NCBI RefSeq assembly: GCF_042666615.1
Contig: NZ_JBHTDD010000029.1
Coordinates: 14,759-78,758 of the forward strand
Length of the DNA: 64,000 nt
Origin: KBS50 sp042666615
GTDB lineage: Bacteria > Actinomycetota > Actinomycetes > Mycobacteriales > Micromonosporaceae
Reading direction: 5' to 3'
Position 1 is the first letter of the stretch; each line of letters opens with the position of its first letter. This document shows, in pieces, positions 51,555-60,264 of this stretch. Made by a program: the position numbers and the translations under genes. Under the pieces are notes generated by a model. That model was not told the origin of the DNA, did no database searches, and saw only the letters and a list, made by a program, of their open reading frames with translations.

Positions 51555-51815
51555 TCAGAGGCTGGCGGAGTAGAGCTGGGCCTGCTCGACAGCGGCCAGC
51601 GTCGCCGACAGGCAGTCCTGGAGTTCCTGGTTCGCCTGCGACAGCGACGCGTGGGCGGCGGTGACCGTCTCGTGCCCGCTGCCCTCCAGCGCGCCGGCCA
51701 GGGTCTGCTGCGCCTCGGTGAGCTTCTCGCCGGCCGCCTGCACCGCGGCCTGACCGTCACCGATCTGCTGCAACGCGGCATCGATGGCTGACTTCAGCTC
51801 GGCGACGCTCGCCAC
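51555..51815 (-). CDS. Small helical protein, WXG100-sized, first gene of the FtsK cluster
   Basis: This 86-residue all-helical protein (VAELKSAIDAALQQIGDGQA, EKLTEAQQTLAGALEGSGHETVTAAHASLSQANQELQDCL) has a helix-turn-helix-hairpin size like ESX/WXG100 proteins. The central WXG is replaced by EGSG, and no YxxxD/E export tail is seen (the end is YSASL). The GTG at 51815 has AGGAGG 8 nt upstream. It starts a four-gene operon (51815 to 47053) with spacings of 5 nt or less apart from the repeat insertion. It could be the substrate or a structural partner of the ATPase. Confidence 0.75.
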   Translation of the reverse strand: MASVAELKSAIDAALQQIGDGQAAVQAAGEKLTEAQQTLAGALEGSGHETVTAAHASLSQANQELQDCLSATLAAVEQAQLYSASL

Positions 51816-51992
51816 TGCCGGACCTCCTGGGGGCGGGAAGGGCTCTAACCCTAGAGGCTAGTCGGCTTTGGGCGGAGAGGGCCCCAGCGGCGTGTTGCTA
51901 CCCGGCTGTCCGGTCTCACCCCTGCGTCCGTTGACAGTCCGTTTGCCCGGTAGAACGCAGGGTGATTGCCCGGCCAGTCCGATAGGTCAGTT

Positions 51993-52373
51993 CTAGCGAC
52001 CGAGGTCAATCCAACGGGGACCCCGGATCTCGGCGCCCAGCTCAACGACCCGGGCCCGTAGCTCCCGGTCCGCGGTCACCACCACCCGCCGGCGGGACGC
52101 CGGGGTGACGCGGACCAGGTCCACGATCGCGTCGTCACCGGACCCGGGCGCCGACACCACCCGCACCTCCGGCGTTCCCGGTACGCCCCGAGCCGCGCCC
52201 TCGACCACCAGCACCACCTCCACCGGCGGCGGCAGATCCGGATGGCCGGCCGTGGCCAGCGGTACCAACCGGTCACGCAGCCGCACGGCGGCACCCAGCC
52301 GATCCCGCCACCAGCCGTCCGGGCGGGACCCGACCACGTTCGCGCCGTCAACCACGAGCAATGCCGATTCCAC
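51993..52373 (-). CDS. NYN-domain (PIN-like) protein
   Basis: This 126-residue protein is a single PIN-like nuclease fold: LLVVDGANVVGSRPDGWWRDR (Asp9), APGSGDDAIVDLV and VVVTADRELRARV carry the acidic residues that bind metal in NYN RNases. It probably acts on RNA. The GTG at 52373 is 6 nt after CAGGCT. It is divergent from the ClpC-like gene. Confidence 0.82.
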   Translation of the reverse strand: MESALLVVDGANVVGSRPDGWWRDRLGAAVRLRDRLVPLATAGHPDLPPPVEVVLVVEGAARGVPGTPEVRVVSAPGSGDDAIVDLVRVTPASRRRVVVTADRELRARVVELGAEIRGPRWIDLGR

Positions 52374-52379
52374 CCGCCC

Positions 52380-52385
52380 AGCCTG
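52380..52385 (-). promoter_or_regulatory. Putative -10 box CAGGCT, leaderless NYN mRNA
   Basis: CAGGCT, spacer GGGCGG, then GTG. This almost duplicates the ankyrin gene arrangement (TAGGCT, GGGCCG, ATG). Confidence 0.4.
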
Positions 52386-52532
52386 CCAGTCCGGCCTCCG
52401 CCCGGACAGGACCACGGTCAGCGCGGCGCGGCGCAGGGCGGGGCGCCCCGGGCGCCGTGGGACGTTTGCCGCCGAACGCGTCGGGTAGCCGAGACCGTTC
52501 GGACGTGTCCGCGAGCAGGACAGGGGACAGCC

Positions 52533-55091
52533 ATGACGGAGGGATTCGGGGCCGGCGGCTCCGATCCGTGGGACGAATTCCTGGCCCGCTACTTCGGCCG
52601 GGGAGAGGGGCCCCGGCGACCGGCCCACCGGGTGGACATCACCCGGTTGATGACGGCGGACGCACGGGAGCTGCTCGCCGACGCCGCCCGCCGGGCCGCC
52701 CAGCGGCGCAGTGCCGACCTGGACACCGATCACCTCCTCTGGGCCGCCCTGCAACGGGATCCCCTGACCGACCTGCTGCGCCGGGCGGGCGCCGAACCCG
52801 ACACCCTGATCGCCGCGCTCGGCGGTCGGGGCGACGGGGCACCCGGCGGTGAGGTACCGCCCAACCTGTCGCTCACGCCGGCCGCGAAGCGTGCCCTGCT
52901 CGACGCGCACCAGCTCTCCCGGGCCATGGGCGCCTCCTACATCGGGCCCGAGCACATCCTGATGGCGCTGCCGCTCAACCCGGAGTCACCGGCCGGCCGG
53001 ATGCTCGCCTCCAGCCGGGTGCAACCGGAGTCGCTGCAGGCCGCCGGCTCGGAGCGCGGCCGGGCGCCGGAGCGGCAGGACCGCGGGACACCCACCCTCG
53101 ACCAGTACGGCCAGGACCTCACCGACCTGGCCCGGGCCGATCAGATCGACCCGGTGATCGGGCGGACCGACGAGATCGAACAGGCGGTGGAGATCCTGTC
53201 CCGCCGGACCAAGAACAACCCGGTGCTGATCGGCGAGGCGGGAGTCGGCAAGACGGCCATCGTGGAGGGCCTCGCGCAACGGATCATCGACGGTGACGTG
53301 CCGGACACCCTGCTCGGCAAGCGGGTGATCCAGCTCGACCTGTCCGGTCTCGTCGCCGGCACCCGGTATCGCGGCGACTTCGAGGAGCGGCTCAAGAAGG
53401 TCATCGAGGAGATCCGGTCCCACCGCGACGAACTCATCATCTTCCTGGACGAGATGCACACCCTGGTGGGCGCTGGTGGCGGCGGCAGCGAGGGCGGGAT
53501 GGACGCCAGCAACATGCTCAAACCGGCCCTGGCCCGCGGCGATCTGCGGGTCGTCGGAGCCACCACGCTGAACGAGTACCGGCGCAGCGTCGAAAAGGAC
53601 GCGGCGCTGGCGCGTCGGTTCCAGCCGGTGCTGGTGCCGGAGCCGACCGTCGAGGACACCGTCGAGATCCTGCGCGGACTGCGGGACCGGTACGAGGCAC
53701 ACCACCAGGTGCGGTTCACCGACGAGGCGCTGGTCGCGGCCGCCGAGCTGGCCGACCGGTACATCACCGACCGCTTCCTGCCGGACAAGGCGATCGACCT
53801 GATCGACCAGACGGGTGCCCGGGTGCGATTGCGCACCCGGACCCCGGACGGTGACGTGCGCGCCCTGGAGCGGGAGTTGGAGGAGGTCCGCCGGGACAAG
53901 GAGCAGGCCGTCGCCGACGAGCAGTACGAACGGGCGTCGGCGTTGCGCGACCGGCTGACCGGCATCGAGGAGCGGCTGCGTCGGGCTCGGGGCGACGGTG
54001 ACGAACGGGTTCCCCAGGTCGGCCCGCCGGAGATCGCCGAGGTGGTCTCCCGGGCCACCGGTATCCCGGTCAACCAGTTGACCGAGGAGGAACGGGACCG
54101 GCTGCTGCGGCTCGAGGCGCATCTGCACGAGCGGGTGATCGGACAGGACGACGCGGTGCGCGCGGTCGCCGAGGCGGTCCGCCGGTCCCGCACCGGACTG
54201 TCCGACCCGGACCGTCCCATGGGGAGCTTCCTGTTCCTCGGTCCCACCGGGGTCGGCAAGACCGAACTGGCCAGGGCCCTCGCCGTGGCGCTGTTCGGCG
54301 ACTCGGACCGGATGGTCCGGCTGGACATGAGTGAGTTCCAGGAGAAACACACCGTCAGCCGGCTGGTCGGCGCGCCGCCCGGGTACGTCGGGTACGAGGA
54401 GGCCGGGCAGCTCACCGAGCAGGTCCGCCGCCGACCGTACTCGGTGGTGCTGCTCGACGAGGTGGAGAAGGCACACCCGGACGTGTTCAACGTGCTGCTG
54501 CAGGTGCTCGACGACGGCCGGCTGACCGACAGCCAGGGGCGGACGGTGAATTTCCGCAACACCGTACTCATCATGACGAGCAACCTCGGCTCTGAGCTGA
54601 TCATGGGTACTCAGCGGGCGGTGGGCTTCGGCACGGGGAACGGCTCGGAGAGCGGGTCCGACCAGGAAACCGCCGAACTGCGGGAGCGGCTGATGCGCCG
54701 GCTGCAGGAGCACTTCCGGCCGGAGTTCCTCAACCGGATCGACGAGGTGATCATATTCCGTCGGCTGGAGGACCGGCAGTTGCGGCAGATCACCGAACTG
54801 ATGCTGGAGGAGACCCGACGGCGGCTGCACGCCCAGGACATCGAGGTCCGTTTCACGCCGGACGCGGTGGGTTGGCTCGCCGAGCACGGCCACCAGCCCG
54901 AGTTCGGTGCCCGCCCGTTGCGCCGGACCATCCAGCGGGAGGTGGACAACCGGATGTCCAGCATGCTGCTCGACGGCAGTCTGTCGCCGGGGCAGCGGGT
55001 CGAGGTGAACGCCCGGGACGGGCGGCTGACGTTCGACGTCGCGGTGGGCGCCGGTCACCGGGCCGCCCGGGATCCGGCCGTGCCCCGGTGA
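52533..55091 (+). CDS. ClpC-like AAA+ unfoldase (Clp protease ATP-binding subunit)
   Basis: This 852-residue Hsp100 protein has a Clp N domain (~40-165), a first AAA module with Walker A GEAGVGKT (Lys240) and IIFLDEMH, a UVR-like middle (DEQYERASALRDRLTGIEERL), and a second AAA module with GPTGVGKT (Lys576), VVLLDEVEKAH and the C-terminal D2 small domain. The UVR motif and short middle point to ClpC rather than ClpB. The first ~35 residues are Gly-rich, unlike housekeeping ClpC, so it is likely a second paralogue. GGGGACAG precedes the ATG. Confidence 0.9.
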   Translation: MTEGFGAGGSDPWDEFLARYFGRGEGPRRPAHRVDITRLMTADARELLADAARRAAQRRSADLDTDHLLWAALQRDPLTDLLRRAGAEPDTLIAALGGRGDGAPGGEVPPNLSLTPAAKRALLDAHQLSRAMGASYIGPEHILMALPLNPESPAGRMLASSRVQPESLQAAGSERGRAPERQDRGTPTLDQYGQDLTDLARADQIDPVIGRTDEIEQAVEILSRRTKNNPVLIGEAGVGKTAIVEGLAQRIIDGDVPDTLLGKRVIQLDLSGLVAGTRYRGDFEERLKKVIEEIRSHRDELIIFLDEMHTLVGAGGGGSEGGMDASNMLKPALARGDLRVVGATTLNEYRRSVEKDAALARRFQPVLVPEPTVEDTVEILRGLRDRYEAHHQVRFTDEALVAAAELADRYITDRFLPDKAIDLIDQTGARVRLRTRTPDGDVRALERELEEVRRDKEQAVADEQYERASALRDRLTGIEERLRRARGDGDERVPQVGPPEIAEVVSRATGIPVNQLTEEERDRLLRLEAHLHERVIGQDDAVRAVAEAVRRSRTGLSDPDRPMGSFLFLGPTGVGKTELARALAVALFGDSDRMVRLDMSEFQEKHTVSRLVGAPPGYVGYEEAGQLTEQVRRRPYSVVLLDEVEKAHPDVFNVLLQVLDDGRLTDSQGRTVNFRNTVLIMTSNLGSELIMGTQRAVGFGTGNGSESGSDQETAELRERLMRRLQEHFRPEFLNRIDEVIIFRRLEDRQLRQITELMLEETRRRLHAQDIEVRFTPDAVGWLAEHGHQPEFGARPLRRTIQREVDNRMSSMLLDGSLSPGQRVEVNARDGRLTFDVAVGAGHRAARDPAVPR

Positions 55092-55101
55092 GCGGGTCGT
55101 G

Positions 55102-55269
55102 GTGACCGAACCGGGGGAGCCGGAGGACCCGGCGGCGGACCGCCAGATTCGGCAGGCGCCGACCGCCAACCCGAGGCGGACCCGGGTTGCGCCGCCGGAT
55201 GCGGGGAAAGGCGGTGGGGAGACGCCGGGCGAACCGGACTCGCCCGGCTCGGCGGAGGGAGCTGACTGA
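55102..55269 (+). CDS. Small acidic, disordered protein (55 residues)
   Basis: The GTG frame runs from just after the clpC-like stop and ends in TGA overlapping the ATG of the next gene (TGATG). Third positions are strongly G/C, as in real genes here. Composition is Pro, Gly, Glu and Asp with no hydrophobic core. It may be a coupled linker gene in a clpC-small-DUF3140 operon. The function is unknown. Confidence 0.5.
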   Translation: MTEPGEPEDPAADRQIRQAPTANPRRTRVAPPDAGKGGGETPGEPDSPGSAEGAD

Positions 55270-55619
55270 TGGCCCGCGAGCAGCGCGTGGAGGCCGAGGT
55301 GGAGCAGCTCTGGCAGGACTTCCACGACCACGTGAACGTGACCTCGGAACAGCTGCGCGGTTGGTTGCTGACCCAGGGGTCGGGGGAGGAGGCGTTTCCG
55401 TCGGGACCGGACCTCGCCCTGCCCGAGCCGGGACGGTCCATCCTGCACATCAAGGGCAAGCGCAAGGTCGATCTCACGCCCGACGACATCACGGTGATGC
55501 GGGACACGGTGGACGAGATCGACAAGCTGTTGGACGCCCGCCCGGCCGACGGGTCAACCGACGAGCGGTGGCGGCACGCGCTGCTGGACCTCGGTCACGA
55601 CCCGCTGGCGGACCGCTGA
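55269..55619 (+). CDS. DUF3140 protein
   Basis: This 116-residue cytoplasmic protein reads VEQLWQDFHDHVNVTSEQLRGWL and HIKGKRKVDLTPDDITVMRDTVDEI, the DUF3140 pattern, with no known activity. The first half is a helix bundle and the middle a short charged strand. Its ATG overlaps the preceding stop (TGATG). Confidence 0.8.
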   Translation: MAREQRVEAEVEQLWQDFHDHVNVTSEQLRGWLLTQGSGEEAFPSGPDLALPEPGRSILHIKGKRKVDLTPDDITVMRDTVDEIDKLLDARPADGSTDERWRHALLDLGHDPLADR

Positions 55620-55690
55620 CGCTGCCGGCGACCTGACCCGCTCAGGACCGGCGGAGAAGTGGCCGGGTCAGGGCCGGCGGAGTCAGGGCC

Positions 55691-55765
55691 GGGGAATGGC
55701 GGCCGGTTCAGGGACGGGGAATGGGGGCCGGGTTAGGGCCGGGGAATGGGGGCCGGGTCAGGGCC
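55691..55765 (+). repeat. 25-bp minisatellite, about three copies
   Basis: GGGGAATGG recurs at 55691, 55716 and 55741, each within a 25-bp unit ending GGGCCGGGTCAGGG or close. It fills most of the gap between the DUF3140 gene and the convergent gene at 55758 and overlaps that gene's last codons. Confidence 0.8.
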
Positions 55766-56036
55766 GGCCGACGCTCGGGATCGGCAGGCCGGCGGCGTCG
55801 GTGGCCTCCTGCCGCTCGGCCCGGAGCAGTTCCTCGCGCGCCACCAGGGCGCCGAACTCGGCGACGTCGCCCGGGGACGGAACCTCTGGCAACCGGCGCA
55901 GGAACGCCTCCACGTCGCGGGACGCGGCGGTGTGCGCGGCGGCCGTCCGGCGCGCCAGTTCCCGTTCGTCGGTCACCCCGGTGCCCCGCCCGGGTGCCGT
56001 TCGGTCGTCGTCTCCGGTGGGATACAGATCCGTCAT
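55758..56036 (-). CDS. Small hypothetical helical protein
   Basis: This 92-residue protein is of unknown family. It starts at the ATG at 56036. After a polar N-terminus (~25 residues), one long helical segment follows (DERELARRTAAAHTAASRDVEAFLRRLPEVPSPGDVAEFGALVAREELLRAERQEA). It is not membrane-bound. It is convergent with DUF3140, and a minisatellite abuts its 3' end. Confidence 0.6.
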   Translation of the reverse strand: MTDLYPTGDDDRTAPGRGTGVTDERELARRTAAAHTAASRDVEAFLRRLPEVPSPGDVAEFGALVAREELLRAERQEATDAAGLPIPSVGRP

Positions 56037-56096
56037 GCCGGTACGGCTACCCGCTGACGCCGGATGGATGCGGGGTCAGTGCCGCCGACTGCCAAC

Positions 56097-56157
56097 GTCG
56101 ATCATGAGGTTAACCAGCTTTCCGAAGATCAGATGGGTGGTCAACTTCATGATCGAC
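56097..56157. repeat. 20-bp palindrome containing GTCGATCATGA
   Basis: Arms 56097-56116 and 56138-56157 pair with two mismatches around a 21-nt loop. It lies between the 3' end of the LysR gene and the 5' end of the small hypothetical gene. GATC lies near both ends, as in the other palindromes. Confidence 0.7.
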
Positions 56158-56184
56158 CGGGTCACCGGCCTTCGGCAGGTCTGA

Positions 56185-57153
56185 TCAGGCGGGCACCGGG
56201 TCGGCACCGAACGCCGGGTGGCGGCGCAGCCAGGCCCGGTAACCCGGGTTGCCGTCCACGAGGTCGGCGTACGCGGTGCGGGCCTCGGCGAGCACGGCTG
56301 GTGCGTCGGCGGCGGCCGGTGCGTCGGCGTGCCAGCCCAGCAGGGACCGCCAACGCAGCGGGGCACCCGCCAGCGGGCGGGTGACCAGGCCGGGCATCGG
56401 GCGGAAGCTCGCCTGGCAGGGCGCCACGGCGGCGCCGGCCTCCACCAGGTCCATGCAGCCGAGCAGGTCGGTCTCGTAGATCTGCTGGGGGGCGAAGCCG
56501 GCGCGGGCGCAGGCGGTCGCGAAGCAGTCGGTGAAGCATCCGTCGCCGGGTACCGAAACCCACCGCTCGTCGGCGAGGTCGGCCAGGTCGATCTCGTCCA
56601 GGCTGGCCAGCGGGTGTCGTTCGGGTAGTGCGACCGAGATGGTGTCCACGGCGACGGGCTGCCAGGTCAGGCCGTGGTCCGGGGCCGGGGTGGCGTCGCC
56701 GCAGCCACCGCAGAGGACGAAGTCCAGTCGACCGGAGAGCACCTGCTGCGCGAGTTCCGCCACGTACCACGAGGCCTGGGTGGTCACCTGGGCGTCCGGA
56801 TCGGTGGTGAGCAGGCGGTGCACCAACCGACCCAGGATGGGACTGTTGACGACGCCGAACCGGTACGCGGTCGGGGTGTCGGCGCTGCCGGCGAGGCGGG
56901 TCGCCTCGTCCTGCAGGCCCTGGACGGCCGGGAGCAGCACCCGGGCCCGGTTGAGCACGAGGTCGCCGAGGGCGGTGGGCCGGGCGCCCCGGCGGTCCCT
57001 GTCGAACAGCGCGCCGCCGAGCAGTCGTTCGATGCGTTGGAGCTGGGTGGTCAGGGCCGGTTGGGCGAGCCCCAGCGTGGACGCCGCCTTCGTGACACTG
57101 CCCGCCTCCGCGATCGTGCAGACCACTCGTAGGTGTCGCAGCTCCAGGTTCAT
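56185..57153 (-). CDS. LysR-family transcriptional regulator
   Basis: This 322-residue protein has an N-terminal winged helix (LRHLRVVCTIAEAGSVTKAASTLGLAQPALTTQLQRIERLLGGALFDRDRRG) and a C-terminal periplasmic-binding-like effector domain with DFVLCGGCGD and VSVPGDGCFTDCFATACARAG. The Cys-rich effector pocket might sense thiol/redox or a metal; that is inference. The ATG at 57153 lies 6 nt after TACGGT. Longer in-frame starts are rejected because they include that box. Confidence 0.9.
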   Translation of the reverse strand: MNLELRHLRVVCTIAEAGSVTKAASTLGLAQPALTTQLQRIERLLGGALFDRDRRGARPTALGDLVLNRARVLLPAVQGLQDEATRLAGSADTPTAYRFGVVNSPILGRLVHRLLTTDPDAQVTTQASWYVAELAQQVLSGRLDFVLCGGCGDATPAPDHGLTWQPVAVDTISVALPERHPLASLDEIDLADLADERWVSVPGDGCFTDCFATACARAGFAPQQIYETDLLGCMDLVEAGAAVAPCQASFRPMPGLVTRPLAGAPLRWRSLLGWHADAPAAADAPAVLAEARTAYADLVDGNPGYRAWLRRHPAFGADPVPA

Positions 57154-57159
57154 TACTCG

Positions 57160-57165
57160 ACCGTA
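57160..57165 (-). promoter_or_regulatory. -10 box TACGGT, leaderless LysR mRNA
   Basis: TACGGT, spacer CGAGTA, then the ATG at 57153. It fixes the start codon of the LysR gene. Confidence 0.6.
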
Positions 57166-57338
57166 GGCCGAAAGGATGATTCTCCGGAAGGTCTCCAGTC
57201 GGTAAAGATTCACTGATCGAGGAATTCGGGTAACCGAAGGGCTGATCCACGGACCGACCGTAATGTCGCCATCACCCGTGGTCCCGGAGGAACTCCGGTG
57301 GTGCCGGCCCGAAGCTGCCGCCGTGCGACCAACCTGGG

Positions 57339-58004
57339 CTATCGATGCCGGCGATTCGCCTGCCGCGGCAGCGGCAGGTCCTCCAGGTACGTACGGCGCC
57401 GGGTGACGGCGTCGCGGACCTTGTCGAGCATGCCCACCGCCGGATGAACCACCCGGTTCCAGGGCGGGGTGAGGGGGGTGTGGGGGTGCGGCCGGGTCGG
57501 TGCGGCCTCCTCGGCGATCTCCACCCGGTTGCCCAGCCGGATCAGTTCCGCGTCGGTGGCCACCTGCCGCAGCGGCGGGAACAGGTCGGTCTCCGCCGCG
57601 GCGGCGTGCCGGCGGAGCAGTCCGGCCACCCGCTCCGCGCGCCTGTCGAATTCGGCGTCCGCCGAGGCGGTTCCGGTCAGCTCACGGAGCGCGGTCAGCA
57701 GCGTGATGTCGGCCGCCAGTTCCCGATCGGCGAGCGTCGGCCCGTCCGGCACCGCGACGCGCACCGTGGGATACAGGTACTGCTCCTCGGCGGACAGGTG
57801 CCGGACCACGGTCGCGGTGAGCACCTCGGCGAGCTGCCGACGACGTCCCGGATCAGCGGCGTCGTCGACCAGTTCGGCGCACAGTCCGTCGATCCGGTGG
57901 TGCTCGTCGGCAAGCAGGTCCACCATGCTTCGCCCGCCGGGGCGGTAGTCCTGCGCGGGCTCGCCGGTGTCGGCCGGCAGCGGCGGCAACGGAACCGTGC
58001 TCAT
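57339..58004 (-). CDS. Hemerythrin HHE-domain protein
   Basis: This 221-residue protein has a four-helix HHE domain (~30-165): LADEHHRIDGLCAEL, VVRHLSAEEQYLYP, LLRRHAAAAETDLFPPL supply His/Glu ligands for a di-iron or single metal site. Related actinobacterial proteins take part in O2, NO or H2O2 responses. The last ~55 residues are polar and Arg-rich (RRRTYLEDLPLPRQANRRHR). The ATG at 58004 follows GGGAGG. Confidence 0.88.
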   Translation of the reverse strand: MSTVPLPPLPADTGEPAQDYRPGGRSMVDLLADEHHRIDGLCAELVDDAADPGRRRQLAEVLTATVVRHLSAEEQYLYPTVRVAVPDGPTLADRELAADITLLTALRELTGTASADAEFDRRAERVAGLLRRHAAAAETDLFPPLRQVATDAELIRLGNRVEIAEEAAPTRPHPHTPLTPPWNRVVHPAVGMLDKVRDAVTRRRTYLEDLPLPRQANRRHR

Positions 58005-58184
58005 GCGACCTCCCTGGATGCCAGCGGCTGGCTGCGGCGATACCCGGACCGCCGGCCGGCGAAACCGCCGGTGGCAGCGGGCAGTGTCGACGTGGGGACG
58101 ATCTGCGGGTGGACCGAGGGCCGCTGCCCGCGCCCGGTGGATGCCGGCCAGATCCCGGACCGGCCGATCCTGGTATGAAGAAGC

Positions 58185-59513
58185 ATGACCACCCACCCGG
58201 AAACCAGTCCGCCGGCCGCCACCGACGAGGTCGTCGAACTCTGTCGCGACCTGCTGCGCATCGACACGACGAACACCGGCGACGACGCCACCAGCGCGGG
58301 TGAACGTCGGGCGGCCGAGTACGTCGCGGAGAAGCTCGCCGAGGTGGGCGTGGAGTCGCAGATCCACGAGGCGGTGCCCGGCCGGGCCAGTCTGGTCGCC
58401 CGGATTCCCGGCACCAACCCCGACCGGAGCGCGCTGCTCGTGCACGGCCACCTGGACGTGGTGCCGGCCGACGCGGCCGAGTGGACGGTGCATCCGTTCT
58501 CCGGGGAGCAGCGCGACGGTTACCTGTGGGGGCGGGGCGCCGTCGACATGAAGGACTTCGACGCCATGATGCTGGCCGTAGTGCGCGACTGGCAGCGCAC
58601 CGGCGCCCGGCCGGAGCGGGACATCGTCCTGGCCTTCACCGCCGACGAGGAGGCCGGCAGTGACCGCGGGGCGCATTTTCTCGTGGAGCGGCATCCGGAC
58701 CTGTTCGCCGACTGCACCGAGGCGATCGGCGAGGTGGGTGGCTTCTCGTACACGATCAACAACGACCTGCGGCTGTACCTGATCGAAACCGCCGAGAAGG
58801 GCGTCGACTGGTTGCGGTTGACCGCCCGCGGCCGGCCCGGGCACGGCTCGTTCATCCACGACGACAACGCGGTGACCGCGCTCTGCGAGGCGGTCGCCCG
58901 GGTCGGCCGGCACCGGTTCCCGGTGGTCATGACCCCGACCGTGGAGGCGTTCCTGGAACACGCCGCCGAGGTGCTCGGCATCGAACTCGACCCGGACGAC
59001 CCGGAGCTGGCGATCGCCAAGCTGGGACCGATCGCCACCATCATCGGGGCGACCATCCGCAACACCGCCAACCCCACCCGGCTGGCCGCCGGCTACAAGG
59101 ACAACGTGATCCCCAGCCGGGCCTCCGCCACCATCGACTGCCGCAGCCTGCCCGGCCAGTCCGAGCTGCTCGCGGAGCAGATCCGCGAGCTGATCGGCCC
59201 GGACATCGAGATGGAGTACGTCCAGCGGCAGCCCGGGATCGAGACCACGTTCGACGGGGAACTGGTGGACGCGATGGCGGCCGCGTTGCGCGCCGAGGAC
59301 GCCGGTGCGCGTCCGGTGCCGTACATGCTCTCCGGCGGCACCGACGCGAAGGCGTGGAACCGGCTCGGCATCCGGTGCTTCGGTTTCACCCCGCTGCGGC
59401 TGCCGCCGGACCTCAACTTCTCCGCGTTGTTCCATGGCATTGACGAGCGGGTACCGGTGGACGGACTACAGTTCGGCGTGCGAGTGCTCGACCGCTTCCT
59501 CCGCGGCTGCTGA
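58185..59513 (+). CDS. M20-family metallo-hydrolase (peptidase/deacylase)
   Basis: This 442-residue zinc hydrolase has LLVHGHLDVVPAD (first metal His and Asp), GRGAVDMKDFDAMML (bridging Asp), FTADEEAGSDRGAHFLVE (catalytic Glu-Glu) and a lid domain with GRPGHGSFIHDDNA. M20 enzymes cleave dipeptides or N-acyl amino acids such as succinyl-diaminopimelate or acetylornithine; the substrate is not readable. TATGAA lies 5 nt before the ATG, so the mRNA may be leaderless. It is followed 53 bp later by an acidic hypothetical gene. Confidence 0.93.
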   Translation: MTTHPETSPPAATDEVVELCRDLLRIDTTNTGDDATSAGERRAAEYVAEKLAEVGVESQIHEAVPGRASLVARIPGTNPDRSALLVHGHLDVVPADAAEWTVHPFSGEQRDGYLWGRGAVDMKDFDAMMLAVVRDWQRTGARPERDIVLAFTADEEAGSDRGAHFLVERHPDLFADCTEAIGEVGGFSYTINNDLRLYLIETAEKGVDWLRLTARGRPGHGSFIHDDNAVTALCEAVARVGRHRFPVVMTPTVEAFLEHAAEVLGIELDPDDPELAIAKLGPIATIIGATIRNTANPTRLAAGYKDNVIPSRASATIDCRSLPGQSELLAEQIRELIGPDIEMEYVQRQPGIETTFDGELVDAMAAALRAEDAGARPVPYMLSGGTDAKAWNRLGIRCFGFTPLRLPPDLNFSALFHGIDERVPVDGLQFGVRVLDRFLRGC

Positions 59514-59566
59514 ACAGCCGGCGTCCGAGCCCACCGCCTTGCCCAACGCGAAGGGACCTGCACACC

Positions 59567-60232
59567 ATGACCGACCAGCACGCCGAACTCGAAGCCGCCC
59601 TGGAGCGGGTGATCGAGGCCGCGCGAGCCCATCTGTCCGCGGTGAAGTCCGCCTCGGGAAGGGTTGATGACGACGACGTCTGGCAGGCGTACGTCGCGCT
59701 CAACAACACCTCCTACGAGTACGACGACCTGCTGCTCAACGCGTTCGGTGAGGTGACCCCGTGGGACGTCGAGATGATCGACCCGGCCGAGGCCGACGGG
59801 CGGCTCGGCGGCCCCGGAGCGGACGAGGACGGCGAGCCGACCGACCCGTACCCCCGGGTGCTGTCGGTGCGGCAGCGCCGCGACTTCCGGGTGCCGAGCG
59901 TCGCGGCGCTGGTCCGGGTGGCTCAGGCGGCCCGGCAGGCGTCGGTGCCGGACGATGACGAGCCGGTGCCCGTCGAGGGCGTTGGTGAGGCGGTGCTGGA
60001 GCTGCTTCAGGCCGGTGACGGCTCGCTGACCGCGCTCGACGTCCCGGAACTCGAACCGCTGGACGGGGTGGTGATGGTGAGCGAGGTGGGCACCCCGCTG
60101 GACCTGGAGGCGTACGACGACGAGGACGCGGTCGGCCCGTTCCAGCCGGCGGTGGACGACCGGCTGGTCGGTCGCCTCGACGAGCACCCGTTCGTGGCCG
60201 ACGCGGTCGAGGAGGCCGAGCCGGCGCGGTGA
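59567..60232 (+). CDS. Acidic conserved hypothetical protein
   Basis: The 221-residue, strongly acidic cytoplasmic protein is of unknown family. The N-terminal helix pair (ELEAALERVIEAARAHLSAVK, VWQAYVALNNTSYEYDDLLLNAFGE) is followed by VLSVRQRRDFRVPSVAALVRVAQAARQA and acidic linkers. AAGGGACC lies upstream of the ATG. Being downstream of the M20 gene on the same strand, it may be co-transcribed. Confidence 0.72.
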   Translation: MTDQHAELEAALERVIEAARAHLSAVKSASGRVDDDDVWQAYVALNNTSYEYDDLLLNAFGEVTPWDVEMIDPAEADGRLGGPGADEDGEPTDPYPRVLSVRQRRDFRVPSVAALVRVAQAARQASVPDDDEPVPVEGVGEAVLELLQAGDGSLTALDVPELEPLDGVVMVSEVGTPLDLEAYDDEDAVGPFQPAVDDRLVGRLDEHPFVADAVEEAEPAR

Positions 60233-60264
60233 GTGGGCCGGCGGTGGACGGGCCCGCGCGGGGG

